Source: Cytidiella melzeri
Taxonomy: Eukaryota; Basidiomycota; Agaricomycetes; Polyporales; Irpicaceae
Direction: 5' to 3'
Assembly: GCA_022592445.1 (NCBI GenBank)
Contig: JABYQR010000329.1
Span: forward strand, 1-48,268
Length of the DNA stretch: 48,268 nucleotides
Shown: in pieces, positions 1 through 9,159 of the stretch
Numbering within the stretch: the stretch's first letter is position 1
Layout: every line of letters starts with the position of its first letter
Position numbers and translations under genes: made by a program
The notes under the pieces: model-generated
The model's input: only the letters and a program-made list of their open reading frames with translations
Told to the model about the DNA's origin: nothing
Databases searched by the model: none

Positions 1-440
1 GTGCGGTTTAGCCCTCGGCTAGCACCTCGGTGATGCTGGTAGTGGCCAATGGCAACAGGTGGCACAATCTGGGTGCCCGGGAGGTGATAGGACTCAGAAG
101 GCCCAGGCTGTAACACTAAGTAAAAATGTAGAGGTTGGAGACAGATGAGTGATAGTCACACTTGACAGACCCAATAACGTACCTTGTGTGCGAGGACCTT
201 TGGTGTTGCTGACAGGAAGGGTCCCGTTCCCGAAGTGCTCGTAAGAGCTGACTGGAAGAAGGGGGCGCTGTGCAAACCGAGGCAAAGCGGCCTCCGTGTA
301 TGTAGGACTTACGGGCTGCATGCTGAGTGTTGATGAGCCACCCCATTTTGGAGGCCAAGCGCATTTGGTGACGTGTTGTTGGTCCCGCTCGTGTTGAGAA
401 GGGTGTTCAAGGGTGGCAAGAAAACCTGTGAAGTGCTCGA
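1..440 (-). pseudogene. 3' part of a host gene split by the gypsy insertion
   Basis: This is the downstream half of a minus-strand protein-coding gene whose upstream half lies at 8779-9096. Removing the retrotransposon and one copy of its GTTAG duplication joins codon GCT-AAC (ending at 8779) to TCG (starting at 440) with the frame intact. Proposed exons are 440-313, 267-183 and 107-1, with introns 312-268 (GTAAGT donor) and 182-108 (GTACGT donor). Phases agree across both junctions and the last exon is open to the window edge. The protein is rich in Asn, Thr, Ser, Pro and Gln, with stretches such as NTLLNTSGTNNTSPNALG and a terminal segment beginning PGPSESYHLPGTQ. I do not recognise the family. 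Alternative acceptors exist, so exon edges are provisional. The insertion should abolish the normal product. Confidence 0.45.
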
Positions 441-512
441 GTTAGTGTCACAGATTTTCAATGTTTCTACAAGACTTGCCTTACCAGGCAACGGTATTAT
501 TGGGAATATTTA

Positions 513-590
513 AGCGCTTGTCAAGCGCTTATCCAGCGCTTATCCGGCGTCTATTTTGGCGCTTATCAGGCGCCTATTCCGGCGCTTATT
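513..590 (+). repeat. 11-base GCGCTTATCC-type repeat run in LTR U3
   Basis: Imperfect tandem units of about 11 bases (GCGCTTATCCA, GCGCTTATCCG, GCGCCTATTCC and variants). The 3' LTR has two more units here, which accounts for the whole 22-base length difference between the two LTRs. The LTR of the second gypsy copy also has a longer run. It may bind a regulator or simply be slippage-prone; the sequence does not decide this. Confidence 0.85.
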
Positions 591-978
591 CTCAGTGCCT
601 ATCAATTGATGCGCTGATGCGCCTTCTGTCTCTGATGCGCTGATGCGCTCCTTTCCTTATTTGTGTATCACATGATAGAACTCTCTGGAACATTGTGGAA
701 CATGCTGGAACTATGATGTCATAGTATAGAACATTCCATTAGATGATGTCATAGTTCTTAGAACCTTCTGGAAAAGTCTAGCCTTGTCTTAGAACAAGCT
801 AGAACAAGTCTAGCCTTGGAGCTGGGTCATGGGGTCAGGTCATGGGGACAATTGCTATTGGTTAATTATTGAAGTGGCACCACTAGGGCATAGGGCATGC
901 TTAGTAAGGTAGATTACTTCGCTTACTCATGTAGGTATTAGGGGTCTTAAGGTAGTACCTGGGGTCCTCCCCTTCATG

Positions 979-987
979 TATATATAG
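979..987 (+). promoter_or_regulatory. LTR TATA box
   Basis: TATATATAG lies in the 5' LTR about 170 bases before its end, with the same motif at the matching place in the 3' LTR. It is the likely Pol II core promoter for the genomic RNA, which would place the U3/R border shortly downstream, near 1010. Confidence 0.6.
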
Positions 988-1124
988 AGGCACTCCTGAG
1001 GGCATATCCCCTCAGTCTTATCCACTCTGTTGAACTAGGACTACTCAGTACCTCACAGTACTTCGCTCACCACACCTCTTACTCTCCATCTCCATCAACT
1101 CCCCTCAGTTTATCAACTTACCTG

Positions 1125-1729
1125 GTGAGTAGTAACCTTAACTGTTACATTTGGATAAGACTGCCCCTACTCCCTCACGTCTCTGGACGTGCTGGAGGTT
1201 TCTTTCCCTTTCTTCTAGGTCTTGTGCCTGTGCGTGGGCCCCTTTACAAACCCTCTAGACATAGAGGTAGCCGGACCATAGGCTTTAAGTGGTAGTCATG
1301 TCTAGGCTTTGCCTTGATGTGCACAACTTGAATCACCCTCTCGCCCGACGCTCCTAGAGCTGATCAGAGCAGGGGTTGGCATTATGCCAACATGATGAAA
1401 GTGTGCCTCCCCACAGGCGATAGTGGAGTCTGGTGTCAGACAGCTTGTTATAAGAGCTAGACAACAGGACTAGAAACCCATGAGTGCCTAGGCACGTAGA
1501 CGGGTAACTTGTTCTGGCCGGACTTAGGGTCAGTGTAATACTGATCCGCCAACCATTTGCCGCATGGGTGGAACCATGACGGAGATCCTTACACCACCGG
1601 ACCTGGAGAGAGAGTCCAGGCCGACGCCGGCACTACCCCACGCACACACAGGACCTCTCCTTTATGGAGATTTTGTTCCGCACACCACTGAGCTGACAAG
1701 CTCATCACACTTTGTCACACACAGTCACC
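1125..1729 (+). other. Leader with candidate primer-binding site and candidate intron
   Basis: After the LTR end, TGG at 1152 starts a possible primer-binding site (TGGATAAGACTGCCCC); I cannot name the tRNA. The leader to the first ORF is long, about 580 bases, and has no convincing ORF. A consensus donor GTGAGT at 1125 in the LTR and an acceptor CACACAG ending at 1724, five bases before the ATG at 1730, could define a 600-base intron that would remove the leader in a subgenomic mRNA. Splicing is an inference from motifs only. Confidence 0.35.
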
Positions 1730-2509
1730 ATGCCTCTCTCCCGCTTCATCGCTGCTAGGTCTGGCCGCAAGGCCCCCTACTCTGTCCCTGTCCGCAACGA
1801 AGTCACTGGACTTCAAGAACGCCTCTCAGTCTCCAAGGAGACTCTTGACAAGTTCAAGGATGCTGGCAAGCCTCGCCGGCTTAAGTATCCCGACAACAAG
1901 CCTCTCATCAAGAGGATCGACCTCGAGGAGCAGGCTCGCACCACCATCGAGCATGAGGAGAACCAGGATCGTATGAGACAGGTCTCTCACCTCATGTCTC
2001 AACTCAGCCTTATCGACCGCATCGAGAAGCAGGAGAAGGAAAAGGCTGAAAAGCTTACCCTTCTCCAGCGTATTGAGGAGCGCAATCAACGCGCTTACAT
2101 TCCCACTCCCACTCCGCTCCCCGCTTCTCTACACTTCCGTAAGACGAAGCTTATACTTCGTCAACAGGAATTCGAACCAATGGTCACGGCAGCTTGCCAA
2201 CGGCTTGAGCCTGTGCTCAAGAAGTTGGATGCATCTTTCGCGAGTGGTGGGCAATCTTCTAGCCACCAGCTTAACACTCGTCGAGAAAAAGCACAGCTGT
2301 TGATCGGTCGTGTCTTCATGATTGAACAATGGTTCAAGGAGAATCACACGGACAAGATGTCGAATAGGGAATGGAGGATGCTAAAAAAGGACTTGAAGAG
2401 TTTAGGCAGGATTAGTTTTGTAGACATACATCGGAGATGGGGTTACATACTAGAATTGCTAGAAGGGCTGTTCGACATGAACGCCTTTGTATATGCGGAA
2501 ATGGAATAA
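1730..2509 (+). CDS. Extra ORF upstream of gag in the gypsy element
   Basis: A 259-residue ORF starting at an ATG in good context (TCACCATGC), lying wholly inside the retrotransposon and ending 171 bases before gag. I recognise no domain. The N-terminal half is rich in Lys, Arg and Glu and looks helical, possibly coiled coil (for example DRIEKQEKEKAEKLTLLQRI). The C-terminal part has a hydrophobic or aromatic stretch (RRWGYILELLEGLFDMNAFV). No Cys-His knuckle or protease motif is seen. It has no stop or frameshift, unlike pol, so it may be functional or simply young. It could be a capsid-like, nucleic-acid-binding or accessory protein. A longer start at 1712 is possible, but the 1730 ATG has better context. 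Confidence 0.7.
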   Translation: MPLSRFIAARSGRKAPYSVPVRNEVTGLQERLSVSKETLDKFKDAGKPRRLKYPDNKPLIKRIDLEEQARTTIEHEENQDRMRQVSHLMSQLSLIDRIEKQEKEKAEKLTLLQRIEERNQRAYIPTPTPLPASLHFRKTKLILRQQEFEPMVTAACQRLEPVLKKLDASFASGGQSSSHQLNTRREKAQLLIGRVFMIEQWFKENHTDKMSNREWRMLKKDLKSLGRISFVDIHRRWGYILELLEGLFDMNAFVYAEME

Positions 2510-2680
2510 AATGTATGGGCTGACAAGCCTCATTTTATTTGGTGACAACTTCCTGAAAAGGATTTAATGTGTGAAAACAACTCTGACAAGAGTTCAATGT
2601 GTGAAAAGTGGTGTTTTCTCTTCTTCTTATACTAGAAATAGTATTTCGCTTATCCTTTGCTAACTAAGAAATTAGAAGCA

Positions 2681-4003
2681 ATGGCCTCTCAATCCAACGC
2701 CGGATCCAACGCTGCCCCCGCTGCTGCTTCCAACCTCACCCACTCTGTTCCTTTCGGCAAAATTACGCCGATTGTCTACAACCCTTCAGTTGAGAACTTT
2801 GAACAGCATATCTTCCACAACCTAAACACGGCCCAAAGGGCTTTTACTCGTACGGTTGAAGGTGGAGCAACTGCTGCCATCGTCCACAATATGATGAATC
2901 AAATGGTTCTTATCTGGAACAACCAGCTGTCCCTCCTGGAGGATAACCTCCAGGAATACGTCGATAAGGTCGCTCAAGACCTATATTTGCAGTCCGCTGC
3001 TGACACCCAAGTCCAGCGGATGGACACTGACCTGGATATGGTCAAAACGACGATCACAAATGTGGTCAACCAGATTAATCAGCTTCCCTTGTCTCAAGGA
3101 CAAGGAGGATCTTCGCGCCAGCCCAAGATTGGCGAACCTCCGGAATTCAACGGCACTGACGGCAAGGTCAAGTTCAACGAGTGGTTGAACAAGATCTCTC
3201 TGTGGCTTGTCCACGAGAACGTTGCTACTGACAGGCAACGTATTGCCGTCGCGATGAACCGGCTCTCAGGCGCGGCGGCTCAATACATGGAGCCGTGGAT
3301 CAAGAAGCTCACGAAGGGTCAGACGATTGGAACGTGGGAAGAGTTCGAAAATGAGCTCAAGGTACAGTACGGTCAACGGGACGACAAGGAGGGCGCTCGA
3401 AAGGAGCTTAACGCCTTGTTCAATAACACGGATCTGGCACATAAGAATTTCGTCAAGTATGCGGAACGCTTCCGTACGCTTGGCAGACTCTCAGGATACG
3501 AAGACGACTTGCTTATTCACAAGCTCAAGCACGTCATCGAGAAGGACATGAGGCTCGTCATGATTGGAAAAGATGAAAATCAAATTCCAACAACTTGGCC
3601 TCAGTTCCTCGACCTCTTGCTGGACATCCACAAGAAGGTCTATCCAGAGAAAGCGCAGGGCCAGATCTTTGCGAAGGAAAAGGATACGTCCACTCCTATG
3701 GAGGTGGACGCTGCAGACAAAAAGAAGAAGAAGAACGAGAAGCGGAACAAGGGCAAAGGCAAGGAGGTGAACGCGACTGAAAAGTCGGAAAAGTTCTGTC
3801 ACATTCATAAGTCCAAAGGACATAACACGGACGAATGCAACCTCAACGGCCTTAAGAAGAAGCCCGACGATAAGAAGAAGGAAGTGAAGAAGGATGGCAA
3901 GTCTTCGGCGCCGAAGAAGATTCGGGCAGCAGATGCCGAGGACTCGGAACGGACAGCGAGGCAGAAGCCCCTAAAGCCTCGTCGTCTAAAACAAAAAACG
4001 TAA
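2681..4003 (+). CDS. Gypsy Gag polyprotein
   Basis: The structural polyprotein that would build the virus-like particle and package the RNA. The ATG at 2681 (AGCAATGG) is preferred. The N-terminus is Ser/Ala-rich. A retrotransposon-gag type helical domain spans about residues 160-310, with motifs such as FNEWLNKISLWL and YAERFRTLG. It is followed by a Lys-rich linker and a knuckle of form C-x2-H-x4-H-x4-C at about residues 372-385 (CHIHKSKGHNTDEC), a variant common in Ty3 Gags. The last 20 or so residues look out of frame. After about 3950 a neighbouring frame continues with a natural acidic, Lys/Gly-rich tail to about 4140, so a one-base deletion near 3950 probably caused the early stop at 4003. 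Confidence 0.85.
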   Translation: MASQSNAGSNAAPAAASNLTHSVPFGKITPIVYNPSVENFEQHIFHNLNTAQRAFTRTVEGGATAAIVHNMMNQMVLIWNNQLSLLEDNLQEYVDKVAQDLYLQSAADTQVQRMDTDLDMVKTTITNVVNQINQLPLSQGQGGSSRQPKIGEPPEFNGTDGKVKFNEWLNKISLWLVHENVATDRQRIAVAMNRLSGAAAQYMEPWIKKLTKGQTIGTWEEFENELKVQYGQRDDKEGARKELNALFNNTDLAHKNFVKYAERFRTLGRLSGYEDDLLIHKLKHVIEKDMRLVMIGKDENQIPTTWPQFLDLLLDIHKKVYPEKAQGQIFAKEKDTSTPMEVDAADKKKKKNEKRNKGKGKEVNATEKSEKFCHIHKSKGHNTDECNLNGLKKKPDDKKKEVKKDGKSSAPKKIRAADAEDSERTARQKPLKPRRLKQKT

Positions 4004-4097
4004 ATACCGCGCGCCTAGAGTTGGCGGCTCACATAGAGGAGGTTCCAACCGAAGATGATGAACCTTCGACTCCTCACCCGTCCCCTGACAAGGGTAA

Positions 4098-4745
4098 AGG
4101 GAAAAAGCCGACCAAGGGCAAGGATTTTTTCCGAAGCGTCATGTGACTCCCTGCGAACATGAACGCTTAGGCCCTGATACCCTCGATCTTTGTACCGTAG
4201 ATACTGTCAAAAATGTAGCGCGTTCAAAGAATTCATTTTTTCTACCGGTTACAATTTGGGTATATGGAAAGAAAGTGCAGGTCGAAGCTCTGGTAGATTC
4301 AGGAGCCACAACCACGTTCATCAGTAAGTCAGTGGTCGAAAGTAACAATCTGGTAACAAATCAACTGGCATCACCGTTTAACGTCATCAACGTCGACGGT
4401 ACTCCCAATAAAGATGGTCAAATCACTCACTCAGTACGTGCATACCTAGAAATAGGTTCGCACCGAGCAAGACAACACATGCTCGTCACTGATCTCGGTA
4501 GTAAACAAATGATTATCGGGATGACCTTCTTACGCCGCCACAATCCGGAGATAGATTGGGCAAATGGCGAGTGGAGATTTACCAGATGTCCTGAACTCTG
4601 TGCCCCAAGAGCTCGTAAAAACATCACTGTAACTCAAGAAGAGATCGATGAGCTTGAGTTACCTAAGGGACGTTCGGTGTCAGACAACCTGGACGGAATA
4701 GGAAAGTCGACCCGGACAACCCTCACATCCACTGGATTGACTTAG
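4098..4745 (+). pseudogene. Gypsy aspartic protease segment of pol
   Basis: Retropepsin-like protease of the Pol polyprotein. The catalytic motif is VDSGATTTF, with the Asp codon at 4296, followed by hydrophobic strands ending in GMTFLRRHNPEIDW, typical of Ty3 proteases. The open frame begins at 4098 and stops at 4743-4745. The correct frame appears to continue in the next register (HWIDLDDPEDQEIAEII), which indicates an indel near 4720. Another frame change near 4130 separates this segment from the end of gag. The protease fold looks complete, but it is disconnected from reverse transcriptase. Confidence 0.8.
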
Positions 4746-5882
4746 ACGATCCAGAAGACCAAGAAATAGCGGAAATAATCGCTGAACTTTCTGGAAAGGA
4801 AGACGAGGGCTTTGAAGACGGCTTTGACGAACAAGAATCCGTCAATTGGAAACCATTAGTACCAAAATATCTTGGGAATTTGGTGACGTCTTTTCAAAGA
4901 AAAAATCAGACGCATGCCGTTACGCAAACCGTACGATCACGCGATCGAATTTGAGGAAGGTGCCTCCCTTCCCAAAGCGGCTAAACTATACCCGCTGTCT
5001 CCAATGGAAAAGAATTCTCTAGATCAATGGATCGAAGAGGAACTCCGAAAAGGTTACATCCGCAAATCGAAAAGTCCGATTGCAGCACCTGTGTTCTTCG
5101 TCAAGAAGAAAGATGGCTCGTTGCGACTTGTGCAAGACTACCGAAAACTGAACGACATCACGGTGAAAAACCGGTACCCCATACCTCGCATCAACGATTT
5201 AATCAATTCGTTAAGCAAGGCTAAGGTCTTCTCAAAGATTGATCTTAGATGGGGATACAATAATGTTCGCATCCGAAAGGGTGACGAATGGAAGACGGCG
5301 TTCATCACACACCGTGGTCTTTTCGAAGCCAAGGTGATGTATTTCGGTTTCAGCAACGCACCTGCGACTTCCAAGCCATGATGAATGAAATTCTGAGTGA
5401 TTTGATCTTAGAAGGACATGTCATGGTGTATCTGACGACATCCTCATCTTCACTGAAGACAAGAAGGAAAACCGTCGATCACACAGGAAGTGCTCAAGCG
5501 TCTACGCGAGAATGATCTATTTGCCAAACCGGAAAAATGCTTTTTTGAAAAAGATGCATTGAGTACCTAGGCATGATCATTTCTCACGGACATATCGAGA
5601 TGGATCCAGCCAAACTCACCGGAGTTACTGAGTGGCCGCGACCTGAAAAGGTTAAGCAAGTCCAAGCCTTCTTAGGCTTCGCCAATTCTATCGGCGTTTC
5701 ATTAAGGACTTTGCTAAACATGCGAAACCGCTCACTATTCTTACAAAGAAGGACCAACCTGGATCTGGAAAGATGCTCAGGAACAGGCCTTCCAAAGTCT
5801 GAAACAGGCTTTTACGTCAGCACCTATTCTGAGGATACCAGATGACAAAACCCTTTCCGTCTGGAAACAGACGCTAGCGACT
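4746..5882 (+). pseudogene. Gypsy reverse transcriptase, multiply frameshifted
   Basis: The RNA-dependent DNA polymerase segment. The clearest block is 4914-5381, with the classic thumb-proximal and palm motifs ([26 protein letters not shown] and [16 protein letters not shown]; quoted pieces are separate). Against copy 2 the frame breaks at single-base deletions near 5370, 5433 (inside the YLDD active-site motif), 5473, 5556, 5690, 5757 and 5840. Every change I could align is a loss of one base. The bases otherwise match the second copy closely, so this is recent damage or sequence error rather than ancient decay. No functional enzyme is expected as written. Confidence 0.85.
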
Positions 5883-7060
5883 TTGCTACAGGAGCGGTAT
5901 ATCACAACTGGACCCAGCGACAAGCTGTGGCATCCAGTAGCCTTCTACTCTAAATCACTCAACGTCCATGAACGTAATTATGAGATATACGATAAAGAGT
6001 TGTTGGCTATTATCCGCGCCCTGGAAGAGTATCGTCAACATCTGGAGGGACATCCGATTACCGTAGAAATATGGTCGGATCACCAAAACCTGACATATTT
6101 CAGGAATGCCCAGAAGCTGACTCGGAGACAAGCGCGATGGGCGTTATACCTCACGCGATTTAATTTCGTGCTCCGGCACAAACCCGGGAAGACCATGCTT
6201 ACCGCAGATCCTCTGTCCAGGAGGCCAGATCATGAAGAGGGGGTAAATTCCGATAACGAGGACAAAATTCTCCTTAAACCCGAGTTTTTTGCCATCTCTG
6301 CTATCGAAAACTCTCATGACTCGCCTATCAACGATGATGAAATCCTAAGACGGGTCAAGGAAGCACTCATGAACGACGAAGTTACCAAGGACTATCAGCA
6401 GTTACTTAACTCTGGTCCTAGGGAGTTCAAGAAATCACTAGAGGAATGGAATTTTGAGAACGGATTACTCCTATACCGTGGAAAAGTCTACATCCCCAAA
6501 GATCAGAAATTAGATCTGAGACGCCAAATCATCCAGATGCATCACGATCTACCTTCTGCCGGACATCCTGGCAGATGGAAAACGTACGAACTGATCTCGA
6601 GAAACTACTGGTGGCCAGGTTTAACCACTGATGTCAAGAAATACGTGACAGGCTGTGACACATGTCAACGGATGAAGACTCGTCCGCAACAGCCTTATGG
6701 ACCACTCATCCCTAATCCGGTTCCGGCCGAACCATGGGATATCATGACTGTCGACTTGATTACTCAGTTACCGGAGTCTGATGGCTTCAATGCTATCTGC
6801 GTAGTCGTAGACCGCCTCACCAAAAGGGCGCACTTCTTCCCTATTGTAAACGAGTTCTCGGCAAAAGACCTTGCAGCTCTACTCTATGAGAGAGTCTGGA
6901 CCCTTCACGGGTTACCTTTGCAAATCATTTCCGACCGAGGTCCACAATTCGCAGCAGATTTATTCCAGGAATGGTGTAAAATGCTAGGGATAGAATCTAC
7001 AATGACTACTGCATATCATCCGCAGACTGATGGTCAAACTGAACGAGTTAATCAAACCTC
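5883..7060 (+). pseudogene. Gypsy RNase H and integrase core
   Basis: A continuous frame carrying the RNase H segment (VAFYSKSLNVHERNYEIYDK, then WSDHQNLTYF), the tether to integrase, an HHCC zinc domain (SAGHPGRWKTY and GCDTCQRMK), and the integrase catalytic core with its Asp, Asp and Glu motifs (MTVDLITQLP, IISDRGPQF and QTDGQTERVNQ). The block is intact internally after deletions near 5899 and 5916. At about 7059 a missing G, relative to copy 2 (AAACCTCGAAC versus AAACGCTCGAAC), throws the frame. The open frame running on to 7232 is therefore spurious. Confidence 0.88.
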
Positions 7061-7816
7061 GAACAGTACCTGCGTTGTTACGTTGATCAACTACATGACG
7101 ACTGGGCTAGACTGCTCAGTTCGGCTGAGTTCGCATACAACAATGCAGCGCACGAGGGAACTAAGCACTCGCCTTTCTACCTCGAATACGGCAGACACCC
7201 TAGAGCTGGTCCAACGCTCACTAAGGACCTGAAAAGGTCTGACATGAATGACATCATGTGGAACCGCTTGCAAGCTCAAGAGCATGCTAAAGCGGCGTTA
7301 CAACTTGCGGCTGAACGCATGAAGTGGTACTATGACAAGCACGTCCAGAAGGTCCCCTTCAACGAAGGCGATCAGGTCATGCTAGATCTGAGAGACTACC
7401 AAAAATCTGGACATAAGCTGTCAGCCAAGTACTACGGCCCATTCAAGATTGCTGAAAAGCTCTCGCCGGTCACATTCAGACTGGAATGGCCCGAACGTTC
7501 ACCAAGGATACACCCTGTATTCCATGCAAGCAAGTTGGTACCGTATAACGAACCTGAATTCGAAGGCCAAAAGCTGGAGATGCCTCCGCCAGATATCATC
7601 GACGGAGAAGAAGAATACGAAGTCGAGAAGATTCTCAAGTCAAGACGTACAGGTCGTGCCAAAAAGCTTCAGTATTACATACGCTGGAAAGGCTACGGAC
7701 CGAACGACGACACGTGGGAACCTGTAGAAAACATCACGCACGCTCAAGAAGCGATCAAGAAATTCTACGACGATCATCCCCGAGCTATTCGCTCAGCTAC
7801 GATTTACTGTGTATAA
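7061..7816 (+). pseudogene. Gypsy integrase C-terminus with chromodomain
   Basis: The downstream end of Pol in the corrected frame. It starts with the end of the integrase core, then the GPY/F-type module (YYGPFKIAEKLSPVTFRLEW, HPVFHASKLV), and ends with a chromodomain (YEVEKILKSRR, then YYIRWKGYGPNDDTWEPVEN). Chromodomains of chromoviruses are known to bind modified histone H3 and steer integration into heterochromatin. The stop is at 7814-7816. The ORF from 7244 is undamaged, and the matching minus-strand part of copy 2 (43627-44562) is almost identical. Confidence 0.88.
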
Positions 7817-8052
7817 GTCACGAACAACACACCAAGGATCATCCACGATCCAATGACGCAACCGAGGAGGGTACGGACTAGACTACCATCAGCCAATGAG
7901 GTGTGAACCCCGTCAGGGGCGTCGGTAGAAGCCGCTAGAGTCACTCGGAACTGCTTAGGCACCCTCTTGACAATGGTGAAAAAGTGGACTCAATGACCAA
8001 GGTGTTCGTTCAAAACTCTTTGCACGGAGTTCAAAGCAAGAAGGGGGGGTAA
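7817..8052 (+). other. Gypsy 3' untranslated region with polypurine tract
   Basis: Non-coding stretch between the pol stop and the 3' LTR. It ends with a polypurine tract, GCAAGAAGGGGGGGTAA (8036-8052), immediately before TGTCACAG of the LTR. This is the expected primer for plus-strand DNA synthesis. The same tract, reversed, sits at 43391-43406 in copy 2. Confidence 0.8.
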
Positions 8053-8778
8053 TGTCACAGATTTTCAATGTTTCTACAAGACTTGCCTTACCAGGCAACG
8101 GTATTATTGGGAATATTTAAGCGCTTGTCAAGCGCTTATCCAGCGCTTATCCGGCGTCTATTTAGGCGCTTATCCAGCGCTTATCTGGCGCTTATCAGGC
8201 GCCTATTCCGGCGCTTATTCTCAGTGCCTATCAATTGATGCGCTGATGCGCCTTCTGTCTCTGATGCGCTGATGCGCTCCTTTCCTTATCTGTGTATCAC
8301 ATGATAGAACTCTCTGGAACATTGTGGAACATGCTGGAACTATGATGTCATAGTATAGAACATTCCATTAGATGATGTCATAGTTCTTAGAACCTTCTGG
8401 AAAAGTCTAGCCTTGTCTTAGAACAAGCTAGAACAAGTCTAGCCTTGGAGCTGGGTCATGGGGTCAGGTCATGGGGACAATTGCTATTGGTTGATTATTG
8501 AAGTGGCACCACTAGGGCATAGGGCATGCTTAGTAAGGTAGATTACTTCGCTTACTCATGTAGGTATTAGGGGTCTTAAGGTAGTACCTGGGGTCCTCCC
8601 CTTCATGTATATATAGAGGCACTCCTGAGGGCATATCCCCTCAGTCTTATCCACTCTGTTGAACTAGGACTACTCAGTACCTCACAGTACTTCGCTCACC
8701 ACACCTCTTACTCTCCATCTCCATCAACTCCCCTCAGTTTATCAACTTACCTGGTGAGTAGTAACCTTAACTGTTACA
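8053..8778 (+). repeat. 3' LTR of gypsy copy 1
   Basis: 726 bases with the same TGTCACAG and CTGTTACA ends as the 5' LTR, followed directly by GTTAG (8779-8783), the right copy of the target duplication. It differs from the 5' LTR by two extra 11-base units near 8160-8182 and about three substitutions. No one-base deletions are seen between the LTRs, in contrast to pol. Confidence 0.95.
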
Positions 8779-9096
8779 GTTAGCACATTGAGTACAAAAC
8801 CGTGTCAGACACACGTCAAGGCGCGTGGGTTCACATATTGTGCACCACACTGTTGAACGGCGCGTCTGCACATGCGCATTGGACTCAGCACTGGGTGCAA
8901 CTAGGCGTTGTGTCGGGAGCTGTACAGATAGCGTTTTCGTGGTGTTGATTTCTTCACCATAATTGGGATGAATCGGCGCGTTTAGCGTTGACCACATAGT
9001 TTGAGTACAATAAAACGTTTGGGTCATCTCCAATGTCTCACCAAGGTGTTTGGCTTTGTGTCGGACTTTGAAAATGTCACGCTCTGATCTGAGATT
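8779..9096 (-). pseudogene. 5' part of the host gene split by the gypsy insertion
   Basis: The upstream half of the interrupted gene described at 1-440. The minus-strand frame is open from 9096, just after a stop at 9097-9099, and runs without interruption into the target duplication. The start codon or an upstream exon lies beyond what I can place; an acceptor may lie near 9090. A Cys-rich stretch (WCTICEPTRLDVCLTRFCTQC) has C-x2-C-x7-C-x4-C-x2-C spacing and may bind zinc. I do not recognise the family. The joined exon across the insertion is 446 bases and ends at a GTAAGT donor at 312. Ordinary CpG content here contrasts with the repeat domain that starts at about 9150. Confidence 0.5.
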
Positions 9097-9159
9097 TCAT
9101 GTCTCACACGCAAACGTTGACCTAAACATCGACCTAAAGGCTTACGGGAAGTCACTCAG

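Larger units (their letters stand above)
446..1149 (+). repeat. 5' LTR of gypsy copy 1
   Basis: 704 bases with terminal inverted ends TGTCACAG and CTGTTACA. It is nearly identical to 8053-8778 and closely related to 42666-43390. The U3 part contains a run of short GCGCTTATCC-like units at about 513-590, followed by repeats such as TGATGCGC and TCTGGAACAT. A TATA box lies at 979-987. A strong splice-donor match (CTG then GTGAGT) lies at 1125, close to the 3' end. Confidence 0.95.
446..8778 (+). mobile_element. Full-length Ty3/gypsy chromovirus (copy 1)
   Basis: An LTR retrotransposon of 8333 bases, bounded by the 5-base target duplication GTTAG (441-445 and 8779-8783). The LTRs begin TGTCACAG and end CTGTTACA. 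The internal order is leader, extra ORF, gag, protease, reverse transcriptase, RNase H, integrase and chromodomain, which is the chromovirus order. The LTRs differ by only about three substitutions plus a 22-base repeat-number change, so insertion looks recent. Despite that, pol carries at least ten one-base deletions relative to copy 2 at 42666-46457, so this copy could not make a complete Pol. It sits in an exon of a minus-strand host gene. Confidence 0.95.

Noticed and set aside
513..640. Short repeats in the LTR as a possible CRISPR-like array
   Set aside because: Units are contiguous 11-base variants without unique spacers, and the organism is eukaryotic.
7061..7232. Continuation of the integrase frame to 7232 in gypsy copy 1
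   Set aside because: After about 7059 this frame no longer matches copy 2; the true integrase continues one register over, so the extension is a frameshift product.
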